A stretch of 64,000 bases of DNA, taken from NCBI GenBank assembly GCA_013339895.1, contig JABACO010000004.1:8534328-8598327 (forward strand), written 5' to 3'. The notes under the pieces are model-generated. The model had not been told where the DNA came from. It searched no databases and saw nothing but the letters and a program-made list of their open reading frames with translations. The position numbers and the translations under genes were made by a program. This DNA comes from Ephydatia muelleri. Its lineage: Eukaryota; Porifera; Demospongiae; Spongillida; Spongillidae. Positions 32,950-43,576 of the stretch are shown piece after piece (within the stretch, counting starts at the first letter, position 1; each line of letters starts with the position of its first letter).

Positions 32950-33980
32950 TGCACCTCACAACTTAATTCATTGGCAGGACGACAATTAATTGCTTCGTAC
33001 ATTGTATTTTATGGTGCTATATACATGTACAGTGTCAAGTGTATGTTGCTGCAATCGAAAAAAAAAAAAGTGTGGCAAACACAACGCAGTGCACTACTTG
33101 TAGGGATGTACCGCATCAAGCAATAAGTGCATTTGGAGATAGTTTTCTAGTGTATTGATTTATGTGAAAACAATGATGAAGCATGTACATTTCCTTTTCT
33201 GATTTACTTTCCATTTCTGTGAATAATGTGCAGTGAGCCGAATAGTACAATCACAACTTCTACTTCCATTTGCAGCAGCACCATTGCAACACAGGAACGT
33301 TATACTTTCATTTTATAACATTGCTAAGCTAGCTAGCCATGCTGAGCAACAGACACCAAAAATTGATATCTAGTTTATCTCGTTTTCCCTTCGTTAAGAC
33401 AAGCAAAGTCTCTACATGGAGGGTTCCTTATTCAACAATGGTCAGTTTAGCATGTTGCCTGTAACAGAAAAGTAGCATGGCATGGCTACAAAATCTGTTC
33501 CAGAGTTATTAAGTGTGCAGAAATTTGCATTGAAAGGGTTGGGCAACTCTTCTTGGTAAGGTGTGTGATGGGTTTGTGGGCACGTCAAAGTGTGTGAAAT
33601 GGTTGAATATTGTTGCTCTGTTGTAGGGTGAGAGGGACATGGTGCCAATTGCAAGTAGCTAAAAGAAACTTTACATCACCTAGAGCATAGTAACATGGAA
33701 AGTTATGTGTGGTTGCAGGCAAACATCAATTAAGTAATAAAATGTAGTGAACAATGCCAAACAATGAAACGTGCAAGCCACAAAGTGTAGAGCAAAGCCA
33801 TGAGGCATAAATGTTAGCTGTTGTAGGCTGGAACAAATCATTGCAGCCACAACATTGAACAAAATCCATTGTTGGTATTATCACAACAAGTTCATGGAGT
33901 TGCCAGAAATCAGGCCACATGCACAGGGATTGTCACCAATGACGCTCATCTCAGAACATAGACAAACTAAGGTCAGTGAA
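32950..33980. other. No recognised gene
   Basis: No domain or exon could be supported. It may contain eroded upstream parts of the Ty3/gypsy remnant that follows. Confidence 0.4.
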
Positions 33981-33989
33981 ATTTATGTC

Positions 33990-34400
33990 CGCTGTTGGGT
34001 GCACACTAACGCTAAGGGTGTACACAGTAGAGGGCCCTTCCCTCACGCTACATGTAGTGGACACAGGGTCATCTGTTACCCTACTCCACGAGAACATCTG
34101 GCAGGAGGCTGTGAAAAACAGCAAAAAGTAGCACAAGCCGGCTACAATCCCTGTGATGGTAGTTATTGGTGAGAGTATTCCCTTGTGTGGTCATGTGTAA
34201 TTTACTAAGTGGGTTCAGGCTTATCCAAGGGCAAAGACTATAGCCGATTTGTTTGTGCACCCTTTCATTTCTCGTTTTGGAGTGCCTGACAGTTTGCACA
34301 CTGATCAGGGAAGTAACATTGAAGGAGATTTATTGAAGGAGATCTGCCAGATCCTGGGTGTGACAAAATAAGAAAACACCCTACCAGTGGGTTTGTATAA
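33990..34400 (+). pseudogene. Ty3/gypsy retrotransposon remnant: protease joined to integrase
   Basis: One frame reads a retropepsin-type active-site block, HVVDTGSSVTLLHENIW (34048-34100; catalytic DTG). About 100 bp later an integrase core segment follows: FTKWVQAYPRAKTIADLFV (34201-34257), then SRFGVPDSLHTDQGSNIEGD with the catalytic-core D of TDQG. Reverse transcriptase and RNase H, which normally lie between them, are missing. Stops occur at 34127 and 34198, and a further stop follows the GVTK motif. It is a deleted, dead copy; no LTRs were recognised. Confidence 0.7.
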
Positions 34401-34559
34401 AGGTTTAATTGCGTGTAATTTGGATCTCTAGCCATGACAGGTTATAGGAATAGTGTGCAGAAATCAACTGAGTGCACGTTCTATTTGGAAGGGAACCATT
34501 GTACTAAAACATGCATGCATTACATGTAGATACTACGTGTAAAAATATGACTCACACTT

Positions 34560-34661
34560 TACACACACACACACGCGCACTCACACATACACATACGCAC
34601 ACGCACTCACACACATACACATACGCACACGCACTCACACACATACACACATATGCACACG

Positions 34662-34702
<41 letters not shown>

Positions 34703-34801
34703 GCACGCACACGCGCGCGAGCGCCCGCAAGTGTGCCCGCAGCCGGCACCTGGAACGTGGATGCAAACATCCGAAAAGGGACCACAATACAACTCACACT
34801 A

Positions 34802-34892
<91 letters not shown>
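34560..34892 (+). repeat. (CA)n microsatellite in two blocks
   Basis: Blocks at about 34560-34715 and 34806-34892 are separated by about 90 bp of unique sequence. The long His/Thr and Cys/Val ORFs on the two strands come from the repeat. Confidence 0.95.
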
Positions 34893-34896
<4 letters not shown>

Positions 34897-35164
34897 AACA
34901 CTCATATATACAAATCGGCTTATCGCACCAAGCAGTGCAGGGACACCCCTTCCATTTGGCAGATACTTTATATGACTTACCATTTTTTCCCCACAGAGCC
35001 CGTGCTTCCAGGTCACCAGGTGAACACGATACTCCCGAGTGATTTTAGCATAGATAGTATGACAATGATAGCCCTGTGGTACAATATCAGATTACATACG
35101 GTATTCTTTATTACCGTAAGTACCAAACCCAAACACCAATTCAAACAATATAGAACAAAATGTC

Positions 35165-35500
35165 GTGATCCAAATATTATAAAATGTTATAAAAATCCTT
35201 TGCGTTTACATCATTATAACTTCCGAACGGACGGTAAAATACTTTTGGGGGGTCTACTTACAAACCGGATTTGAAGCGATTTGATTACTCCTGCCGAAAG
35301 TTATGACGGGATCATAGGTCCCTGTGGGGTATCGGACGTTGCAATACTTGCACGGAGGAAGTGCAAGAGGGGTCCTATAGCTATTGCTGTTCCTTAATTT
35401 TGACTCTATCCGTTGCGGAGATACAGGCCGTGCAAAGTTAATGCACATCTCTCGCTCGATTTGCTCAGGCAACTCTAGTTTCATTCACATGAATATTAAT
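35165..35500. mobile_element. Rearranged fold-back element fragment, cut by the gap
   Basis: Segments of the fold-back family appear in scrambled form: TAACTTCCGAACGG, GATTTGAAGCGATTTGATTA, CTCCTGCCGAAAGTTATGAC, GGGGTATCGGACGTTGCAAT and CGTTGCGGAGATACAG. The assembly gap starts immediately after, so the far arm is missing. Confidence 0.7.
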
Positions 35501-36500
35501 NNNNNNNNNNNNNNNNNNNNNNNNNNNNNNNNNNNNNNNNNNNNNNNNNNNNNNNNNNNNNNNNNNNNNNNNNNNNNNNNNNNNNNNNNNNNNNNNNNNN
35601 NNNNNNNNNNNNNNNNNNNNNNNNNNNNNNNNNNNNNNNNNNNNNNNNNNNNNNNNNNNNNNNNNNNNNNNNNNNNNNNNNNNNNNNNNNNNNNNNNNNN
35701 NNNNNNNNNNNNNNNNNNNNNNNNNNNNNNNNNNNNNNNNNNNNNNNNNNNNNNNNNNNNNNNNNNNNNNNNNNNNNNNNNNNNNNNNNNNNNNNNNNNN
35801 NNNNNNNNNNNNNNNNNNNNNNNNNNNNNNNNNNNNNNNNNNNNNNNNNNNNNNNNNNNNNNNNNNNNNNNNNNNNNNNNNNNNNNNNNNNNNNNNNNNN
35901 NNNNNNNNNNNNNNNNNNNNNNNNNNNNNNNNNNNNNNNNNNNNNNNNNNNNNNNNNNNNNNNNNNNNNNNNNNNNNNNNNNNNNNNNNNNNNNNNNNNN
36001 NNNNNNNNNNNNNNNNNNNNNNNNNNNNNNNNNNNNNNNNNNNNNNNNNNNNNNNNNNNNNNNNNNNNNNNNNNNNNNNNNNNNNNNNNNNNNNNNNNNN
36101 NNNNNNNNNNNNNNNNNNNNNNNNNNNNNNNNNNNNNNNNNNNNNNNNNNNNNNNNNNNNNNNNNNNNNNNNNNNNNNNNNNNNNNNNNNNNNNNNNNNN
36201 NNNNNNNNNNNNNNNNNNNNNNNNNNNNNNNNNNNNNNNNNNNNNNNNNNNNNNNNNNNNNNNNNNNNNNNNNNNNNNNNNNNNNNNNNNNNNNNNNNNN
36301 NNNNNNNNNNNNNNNNNNNNNNNNNNNNNNNNNNNNNNNNNNNNNNNNNNNNNNNNNNNNNNNNNNNNNNNNNNNNNNNNNNNNNNNNNNNNNNNNNNNN
36401 NNNNNNNNNNNNNNNNNNNNNNNNNNNNNNNNNNNNNNNNNNNNNNNNNNNNNNNNNNNNNNNNNNNNNNNNNNNNNNNNNNNNNNNNNNNNNNNNNNNN
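35501..36500. other. Assembly gap of 1000 N
   Basis: Exactly 1000 undetermined bases, probably a placeholder length. It is bordered by a fold-back element on one side and a CT microsatellite on the other, both typical causes of assembly breaks. The ORF that spans the Ns is meaningless. Confidence 0.99.
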
Positions 36501-36547
36501 ATCTCTCTCTCTCTCTCCTCTCTCTCTCCTCTCTCTTCTCTCTCTCT

Positions 36548-36592
<45 letters not shown>
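36501..36592 (+). repeat. (CT)n microsatellite
   Basis: About 90 bp of CTCTCT repeats immediately after the gap. Confidence 0.95.
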
Positions 36593-36595
<3 letters not shown>

Positions 36596-38061
36596 TATAT
36601 TATTTTAAAGCAAATATATTGAACAGGGCAAAACGTGTGAATTTATAGCATTGTCTTTTAGCATAGTTCAGTTGGACTTGCATGCCTTGAACGCATCTGG
36701 ACTCGAAGGTACATGTATTTATCATAGTGTTAAAAACAAAAAGAATAACTTCGGCGAATTAATTCTAAACCGCGTTACTCCCATTACCTTTTTCATAGCA
36801 CTTTATTACATAGCTTGGCATGTAAGTGCTCTGTCCATATAGTTATAGGCGGGTTCGTGCCATATCAGTTCGTACACGCCTGATAAAGGAATATTGATGT
36901 AGATTTGGGTGGGAAAAGGGAACTTATGCCCTGTGGGAGTAACCTAGAATGCTACGGGTGGGATCGATGTACAAACAATTTTCAAAACCTGTACCAGGAT
37001 GCACTTCCATAAACTTTCCGAAACAAAAGTTTTGGGGCAGTATAGGTTTTTGCACATTGGTTGTGTTTACACTCCTGCAATTTTGCAAACACATCCGCAA
37101 AGTTTACTGGCAATGCGAGGATTGTTTAGACATAAATCCATCAGTTTTGTCACTTCGAAAGTTTGTTCTTTACAGCTGTCTTCACTTTACATCGATATGA
37201 TCTGAACAATGCCGGAGCTTTAGGGGTTGTAAAAGTGCATAAATTTAATTGTATGATCAATCAGAAGGATATCAATGCATGTGTTATTAAAATCAATAAA
37301 TTAATAATGTCATATCATCGAGGTTTTGAATCTTTGTTGGATGTGATGGTTTAGCAGTTTGATCCCCATGATCGTTCCTTATTATGAAGCTAGTGTTAAC
37401 TTACGGCTATGCAATAGCTCTGCAACACAATTTATATAATCACGAGAACCTGAAACCACTGCTAACTGTAATGATAGAATGAACCCTGAACCAAACAAAT
37501 GAAATAAAATCACGATAAACATCTTAAATAGCACATTAATAGAACGTTGAATTGAATTTGTGATGGATATAGCATTATGTCAATTTGTGTCGCTCAGTTT
37601 GCTTGTTTCCATCATTTTGTCTATGTTACCAGTACCAAACATACAATGCTACATGTGAAACTTCTCAAGTACCGGATATTTTATTATTTAAAAGAGTAAA
37701 AGTATAGCAATAATAAACATGTTCATCAAATACAAATTCAGAACTTGCATGGGAAGACAAAGTGACAACATGCTATCACAGCTTGTATCAAGAGTGGCAG
37801 TTCAGGCAAGATAGTGCTAGGCCATAATCTGACCCATCTATAAGTTGATGATGCACGTCATTATTATATTGCAGACATGTAGTCCAGCTGTGTATGCATT
37901 ATCAATACGGATCATGTACTGTGTCTCCACATGTTGGCAAATTCCAGTCTGCATGCATTATCAAGTTTCAGTCATTGTTCATTAAAATAGGAATGGTCTA
38001 TTTTGGATATCCAATGCTGTAGGTAGCACTGAGATTATACTTCTATATTTCTACATTTCAG
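36593..38061. other. No recognised feature
   Basis: AT-rich DNA. Small ORFs (36651, 36949-37205) have no recognised domain. CATTTCAG at 38054-38061 could be a splice acceptor for the receptor exon that follows. Confidence 0.4.
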
Positions 38062-38074
38062 GGTTATTTTCCAT

Positions 38075-39061
38075 ATGGCCTTTCATGGGTCTTGGTGCAC
38101 GATGACACTGATTGAAATAAGAATCACCAACATTGTCTTCAATGGCTTATCAATTCTCTCATTTATTTTTGGAATGATAGCAATAATTGTCAACCTTTGC
38201 TATGATAAGGACAAACATCAAGCAAATCCATTAGAAAGAATATTCTTTCTTTCACTAATTGTTTGCTGCAATTTGGAATTGGTTGATTCTTTTCAATGGC
38301 TTGTAGTTCTTGATAGCTTTGACAGTCTTTTAGGCTGCTCTGTGCTAGGAGCAATCAGGGAGTATGCTATGGTTTGTTTCTTAGTCATGTTGCTATGCAT
38401 TGGAACACACCTACTCATCCTGACAAAACCTCCTAAGTGTTTAAGTGTCATAAAAGAACAGAAAAGAAAAAGATACCAAATTCTTCACCGAGTGTATTGC
38501 ATTGCCACGTTCTTTATACCGATGCTTATTGTACCTTGGTCTTTCATTAAGGTAACATATGGCAAAGATGTTTTCTTATGCTGGGTTTCTGATGATATTT
38601 ACAATTGTAATGCCTCACATACATCAGGCATAGTAAATCACTTTTTCATGTGGCATTTCTGGGCTGTTCTTGTATGGATTTTTGTTGTGGCATCAGTGTC
38701 TGTTGCCTTCTACAGGTACTGCACACATCAGGCCACAGCAAGGCACAAACTGAAGTCAAGCCCTGATATAAAAGTATTAATCATCATACTGACATTGTTC
38801 ATGATAACAACTGCATTAAACATCATTATTTTTATGGAAGCACAGATAAAGAGAAGGTCTACCTTCTCGGCCACCCTCCTGGTTGCAATGATTGGTCCGC
38901 TAATGACAATGGCATATGCATTAGTTTTGATTATTCGACGATTGGGGATAGTGAGAGCCGAGTCCCAAAAATTAATTGCAGTTACCAACGTGTCAGCAGC
39001 CACTTATAAATCATATGACTCGATATCGCCAACATACAACAGTTTACCAATTGAAGACTGA
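38075..39061 (+). CDS. Orphan seven-transmembrane receptor
   Basis: A 328-aa intact ORF with seven hydrophobic segments, approximately at residues 20-42, 54-76, 86-113, 138-160, 189-214, 231-254 and 266-288. The N-terminus is very short. The second extracellular loop carries FLCWVSDD with a Cys that could pair with C88 (GCSVLG) before helix 3. The CWV motif recalls the CW/WCW motif of secretin-like and cAMP-receptor-like GPCRs, but there is no clear class A DRY or NPxxY. The C-terminal tail has four tyrosines within KSYDSISPTYNSLPI and its flanks. ATG 38075 follows an acceptor-like CATTTCAG by 14 nt and the frame stays open up to that site, so an upstream exon is possible. It is probably a lineage-specific GPCR of plasma membrane; the ligand is unknown. 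Confidence 0.75.
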   Translation: MAFHGSWCTMTLIEIRITNIVFNGLSILSFIFGMIAIIVNLCYDKDKHQANPLERIFFLSLIVCCNLELVDSFQWLVVLDSFDSLLGCSVLGAIREYAMVCFLVMLLCIGTHLLILTKPPKCLSVIKEQKRKRYQILHRVYCIATFFIPMLIVPWSFIKVTYGKDVFLCWVSDDIYNCNASHTSGIVNHFFMWHFWAVLVWIFVVASVSVAFYRYCTHQATARHKLKSSPDIKVLIIILTLFMITTALNIIIFMEAQIKRRSTFSATLLVAMIGPLMTMAYALVLIIRRLGIVRAESQKLIAVTNVSAATYKSYDSISPTYNSLPIED

Positions 39062-39284
39062 ATCAATATGATAGTCTACAGATTAATCTTTGCTATAACT
39101 ACCGCTGAGACTGCTCAACGTCAATTCAATTTGCAAGTTAGATGTTACTGTTAAGGTTGTTCAGAGCACACTGTAGTTCATTGTAGTTTGTATGCTGCAC
39201 GTGTCTGTTTTGCATTTGCTGCTTACTAAAGAATTAACGGTGACTTACTACTTTCGAGCGTTATTAACGTACAATATACGCAAA

Positions 39285-39285
<1 letters not shown>

Positions 39286-39318
<33 letters not shown>
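39286..39318 (+). repeat. Poly-G run, 33 bases
   Basis: Thirty-three consecutive G residues. ORFs with polyglycine or polyproline around it are artefacts. Confidence 0.95.
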
Positions 39319-39319
<1 letters not shown>

Positions 39320-39454
39320 GACCTATCATTGCGTAATATTTGATTGCATTCCTCTTCCACGTGAGCGAAGCAAAGACGTGTTCATCTAGGGGGTCTATTA
39401 CGCTTGAAAAGCATCCTGACCGGTGTAGGAGGCAAGGAAGTCTATTGCGGCAGG

Positions 39455-40305
39455 AGGCACTATATAGTGCATGCTGTCTGCAGGTGGGAAGCGCTATATA
39501 GTGCTTTGTATATACCGATACTAAAGTCAGGTACAACTGTATAGTGCTTTGTACCTACATGTAGGTATTAGACACTAAAAGCTACAACTATATAGTACTT
39601 TGTACCTAGGTATTAGACACTAAAGTCAGGCATACAACTATATAGTACTTTGTACCTAGGTAATAGACACTAAAGTCAGGTACGACTATATAGTGCTTTG
39701 TACCTTGGTATTAGACACTAAAGTCAGGTACGACTATATAGTGCTTTGTACCTAGATATTAGACACTAAAGTCAGGTACGACTATATAGTGCTTTGTACC
39801 TTGGTATTAGACACTAAAGTCAGGTACGACTATATAGTGCTTTGTACCTAGGTATTAGACACTAAAGTCAGGTACGACTATATAGTGCTTTGTACCTAGA
39901 TATTAGACTAAAGTCAGGTACGACTATATAGTGCTTTGTACCTAGGTATTAGACACTAAAGTCAGGTACGACTATATAGTGCTTTGTACCTTGGTATTAG
40001 ACACTAAAGTCAGGTACGACTATATAGTGCTTTGTACCTAGATATTAGACACTAAAGTCAGGTACGACTATATAGTGCGTTGTACCTAGATATTAGACAC
40101 TAAAGTCAGGTACGACTATATAGTGCTTTGTACCTAGGTATTAGACACTAAAGTCAGGTACGACTATATAGTGCTTTGTACCTAGATATTAGACTAAAGT
40201 CAGGTACGACTATATAGTGCTTTGTACCTAGGTATTAGACACTAAAGTCAGGTACGACTATATAGTGCTTTGTACCTAGGTATTAGACACTAAAGTCAGG
40301 TACGA
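39455..40305 (+). repeat. 48-bp satellite array
   Basis: About 16 tandem units of 48 bp. The unit contains ACTATATAGTGCTTTGTACC, then TAGGTATTAGACACTAAAGT, then CAGGTACG. Units differ mainly at one site (CCTAGGT, CCTTGGT or CCTAGAT). Two CCTAGAT units share a 2-bp deletion (TTAGACTAAAG). The first units are more diverged, including TAGTACTTTG variants. The array is not coding. Confidence 0.95.
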
Positions 40306-41235
40306 AACACTGTTAGTGGTGGATCAGGAAAGGAAGGCGTGTACACAACTGGCAACGCGCAGCTAGAAGGGTTAGTTCTTACAAGCGATAAAGGGAAACA
40401 CTGCAAGCTCTCATTATAAGTCAAACAGATTAACTGTTAATGTAAAAAGCATTTAACACGCTCACTGATAAGAAACGGCTCGATCGTATTAAATTGTCCT
40501 GAAAAGAAACGGACGCTGAACGTGATAAGTATCTCATAAGGTCGCGTTCTTGGCAACGACGATAATTATAGGTGCGCGCGGCGTTCGTGAGAATCCTGTG
40601 ACTAACTCTGAAGCTTCGTGTGTTCAGAGATGGTGCACGGGGCAAAGTTACTGTCGAATAACGCCTCCTAGGCCGCAACGCCTCCCCTCTACCAATTTGG
40701 AAAGTTTGCATGCTCTCTTCATTTAAAGGTTGTTTCTCTAACGTGATCGTGCGCGTGCACCTTTAGTTAATCGAACAACATACCAGCGACACATTCGTTA
40801 TTTTATAATAGGCCTAGGATCTACATCAACCTATTCGTGGAACGGAAGCGCATCACCTACTTGGTTGAATAAAGAAGGTAATGGAAGTATAATTGCATGC
40901 ATACATATATGCGTGACAGCGAAATAAAGCGTGCATGTGGTGTTCGATCCAGGACGAAGGTAGGCAATTATACGTGTGGGGATGATCCGTGAGAGTGCGC
41001 CTATAGCTGGAGGTCAGTATTGGGGAGACAACCAGTGATTGAGACTACTGTTTTTGTTTTTTTTGATGAGGTAACGATAGTGTTTCGTGTGTTGCGAAGG
41101 TAACCACAGCTATATGCTGAGAGTAATGGTGAGGTAGCGACTGCTGTGGGTGAGTGTGTGGAGTTTGTAGGTGGTGTGGGTTAAGTTTAGGTATTGTGGG
41201 TGGAGTGTATTGTGAAGAATTGAAGGGTTGGGGCT
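40306..41235. other. No certain gene
   Basis: The minus-strand ORF at 40430-40711 is arginine- and serine-rich, has no recognisable domain and is not supported by splice signals. Nothing else was recognised. Confidence 0.4.
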
Positions 41236-41835
41236 GTCATGTTGGAAGGTTGTAGGTGATGTAACTGCATTGCTGTAGGTATAGTGTGAATGTGGAGTGT
41301 AGGTGATGTGGGTAGAGCATAGGTGTTTGGGTGGAGTGTAGGTGATGTCGGTGAAGTGTAGTGGAGGTGATTTGGTGGAGTGTGGGTGGAATGTAGGTGG
41401 TGTGGGTGGAGTGCAGGTGATTTGGGTGGAGTGTATGTGGTATGGGTGTGTAGGTGATGTGGGTGTGTAGGTGATATGGGTGTGTAGGTGATGTGGGTGT
41501 GTAGGATATGGGTGTGTAGGTGATGTGGGTGGAGTGTAGGGTGTGTGTGGGTGGAGTGTAGGGTGTGTGTGGGTGGAGTGTAGGGTGTGTGTGGGTGGAG
41601 TGTAGGGTGAGTGTGGATAGGTGATTTGGGTCTATGTTGATGAAGTGTAGGGGATTTTGGTGGAGTGTATTTGGAGTGTAGGTGATTTAGGTGGAGTGTT
41701 AAGTGTGTAGGTGGGTGGGTGTGGGTAGTGTGTAATGTATGTAGTTGGAAAGTTGTAGGTGATGTAACTTCACAGTTGTAAGTATAGCGTGAGTGGAGTG
41801 TAGGTGGTGTGAATTGCGTGGAGTGTAGGTGGTGG
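41236..41835 (+). repeat. GT-rich minisatellite (GTGTAGGTGATGTGGGTGGA)n
   Basis: About 600 bp of irregular units of GTGTAGGTGATGTGGGTGGA and shorter forms, including three to four exact copies of GGGTGGAGTGTAGGGTGTGT at about 41528-41600. It has G-triplet clusters that could form quadruplexes. Confidence 0.9.
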
Positions 41836-41889
41836 TTTTATTGAATGTTCACTGTTATCCTCTTACCTTATATGGCTCTTAACTTCAAG

Positions 41890-42216
41890 CCATGCCACAG
41901 AATTCATTTATGTAATTTCATCAGATTTTGTCAGCATGTCCTCCTAAACCACCTCCGCCAGCCACCTCACATGATGCAGTCCTTTCAAAGCATACAGCAA
42001 TCCAAAGCCATGCAACATACTCTAGAACCTCAATCAGATATCACCAGAGAACCAAATCCTACCTATCAGATGTCAATACAAGGACAAGTTAATTACAACA
42101 CAACAGACGAGGTACAAGGAGAGTATGAGTACCTCCCTGTTCCTCCAGATGTTCATGATCAACAAATAATAAATGCTGGCTGTCCGCCTTCATATACAGA
42201 TGACTACATATTATAA
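41890..42216 (+). CDS. Possible terminal exon with tyrosine/proline cytoplasmic-tail motifs
   Basis: An open frame ends at the TAA at 42214-42216. Acceptor-like sites (TTTCATCAG near 41925, TTTTGTCAG near 41936) could start an exon. The peptide is hydrophilic, with many Gln, and ends with EYEYLPVPPDV and CPPSYTDDYIL. YxxL/YEYLPVP-type tyrosines and PPSY resemble docking sites in receptor tails (SH2 and WW ligands). No membrane segment or catalytic domain is seen. It could be an alternative last exon of the 7TM gene upstream, a separate gene's last exon, or chance. The Met at 41845 lies next to minisatellite DNA and is not a convincing start. Confidence 0.35.
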   Translation, partial: PCHRIHLCNFIRFCQHVLLNHLRQPPHMMQSFQSIQQSKAMQHTLEPQSDITREPNPTYQMSIQGQVNYNTTDEVQGEYEYLPVPPDVHDQQIINAGCPPSYTDDYIL

Positions 42217-42497
42217 CCATGTCCTGCATGATGTCACATTTATGCATTTCACAAAATAATCTTCATATCGTAAACAATTTATATCAGTGTAAACGTTTCA
42301 CATCACCAAATATTACCTGCAAACATGTGCGTACATTTGTATGAATTCAATCAATTCTATTATCAACATGTTTCCAATTGTTACTAATAGGTACCTTGAA
42401 TTCAATACAAACATGTATCATACCGATAATGAGTTTACCCAAGATATAGGGGAATAAAAGTATGTTTATTGCTGTGAGTAGTGCATTAAATGTAAAG

Positions 42498-43576
42498 TCC
42501 ATCTGGAACGTTCTATACGCAAATGGGTCTTGTGGATTTTATTTTATAACATAACAATTATTAAATCGATATGTGGGACAGTTTCCGCGAAAATTGCCCC
42601 ACGGTTAAAATGTTATAAAAATGCATCGCGTTTGAATCGCTATAACTTCCCAACGGATAACGCTATCGACTTGCTATTTTCAACACTTCATACTACACCA
42701 TTTCACTATGAAGTGTTGAAACTAGGAAGTCGATAGCGTTATCTGTTGGGAAGTTATAGCGATTCAAACGCGATGCATTTTTATAACATTTTAACCGTGG
42801 GGCAATTTTCGCGGAAACTGTCCCATATCTTCTGAAATATTAACGCAATCGGGTTCCTATTTGTAACACAACATACCACACCATTACTGTATGTGAAAAT
42901 CCATTTTGGTATCTTACACATGCGGGATACCGACGTTTCAAGATCCGATACCCCGTAGGGTTCAAAACGGCCACATCTTCAGGTAGGAGTGTCCAAATCG
43001 GTTAAAAATAGGTATCTATGTAGAAGGGCCCTACCGCTTCTGTTCGTTAATTTTTGCTTTATCCTTTATGGAGATACAAGTGTGCAAAGAAATTGCATAT
43101 TTCCCGGGTGTTACGCGCCATTAACGTATTACGAGGACGTCCTCGAAGCCAGTCGTAATATGTTAATGGCGCGTAACGCTCGGGAAATATGCAATTTTTG
43201 GCACACTTGTATCTCCATAACGGATAAAGCAAAAATTAACGAACAGAACAAATCAATAGCGGTAGGACCCTTCTACATACATGTAGGTACCTATTTTGAA
43301 CTAATTTGGACACTCCTATACCAGAGATAATATATCTCTGCCTATACCTGAAGATGTGGCCGTTTTGAACTCTACGGGGTATCGGACCTTGAAACGTCGG
43401 TAACCCGCATGTGTAAGACACCAAAATGAATTTTCACATATAGTAATGGTGTGCATGGTATGTTGTGTTAAAAATAGGAACCCGATAGCGTTAATATTTC
43501 GGAAGATATAGCGATTTAAATTTTATGTTATAAATAAAATCCACAAGACCCTTTTTCGTATAGAACGTTCCATCTA
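42498..43576. mobile_element. Fold-back element with a second fold-back element inserted in its left arm
   Basis: The outer ends are TGGAACGTTCTATACG at about 42500 and its inverted copy TATAGAACGTTCCA ending at about 43572, followed by the pair GGGTCTTGTGGATTTTATT/AATAAAATCCACAAGACCC. The outer element's left arm is interrupted at 42573-42828 by a small complete fold-back (GGGACAGTTTCCGCGAAAAT to ATTTTCGCGGAAACTGTCCC, about 255 bp). In the uninterrupted right arm the joined sequence reads across the site. The outer centre (about 43100-43180) has CGTTACGCGCCATTAA-type arms. Core motifs GGAGATACA and TTCGTTAATTTTT are shared with copies 1 and 2. No protein is encoded. Confidence 0.8.

Noticed and set aside
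35384..36622. 412-codon plus-strand ORF
   Set aside because: It runs through the 1000-N gap and ends in a CT repeat. It contains no readable protein.
39455..40305. CRISPR-like array
   Set aside because: The repeats are directly tandem with no spacers. It is a satellite in a eukaryotic genome.
40430..40711. 93-aa Arg/Ser-rich minus-strand ORF
   Set aside because: No domain or context. The length is expected by chance in GC-richer DNA.
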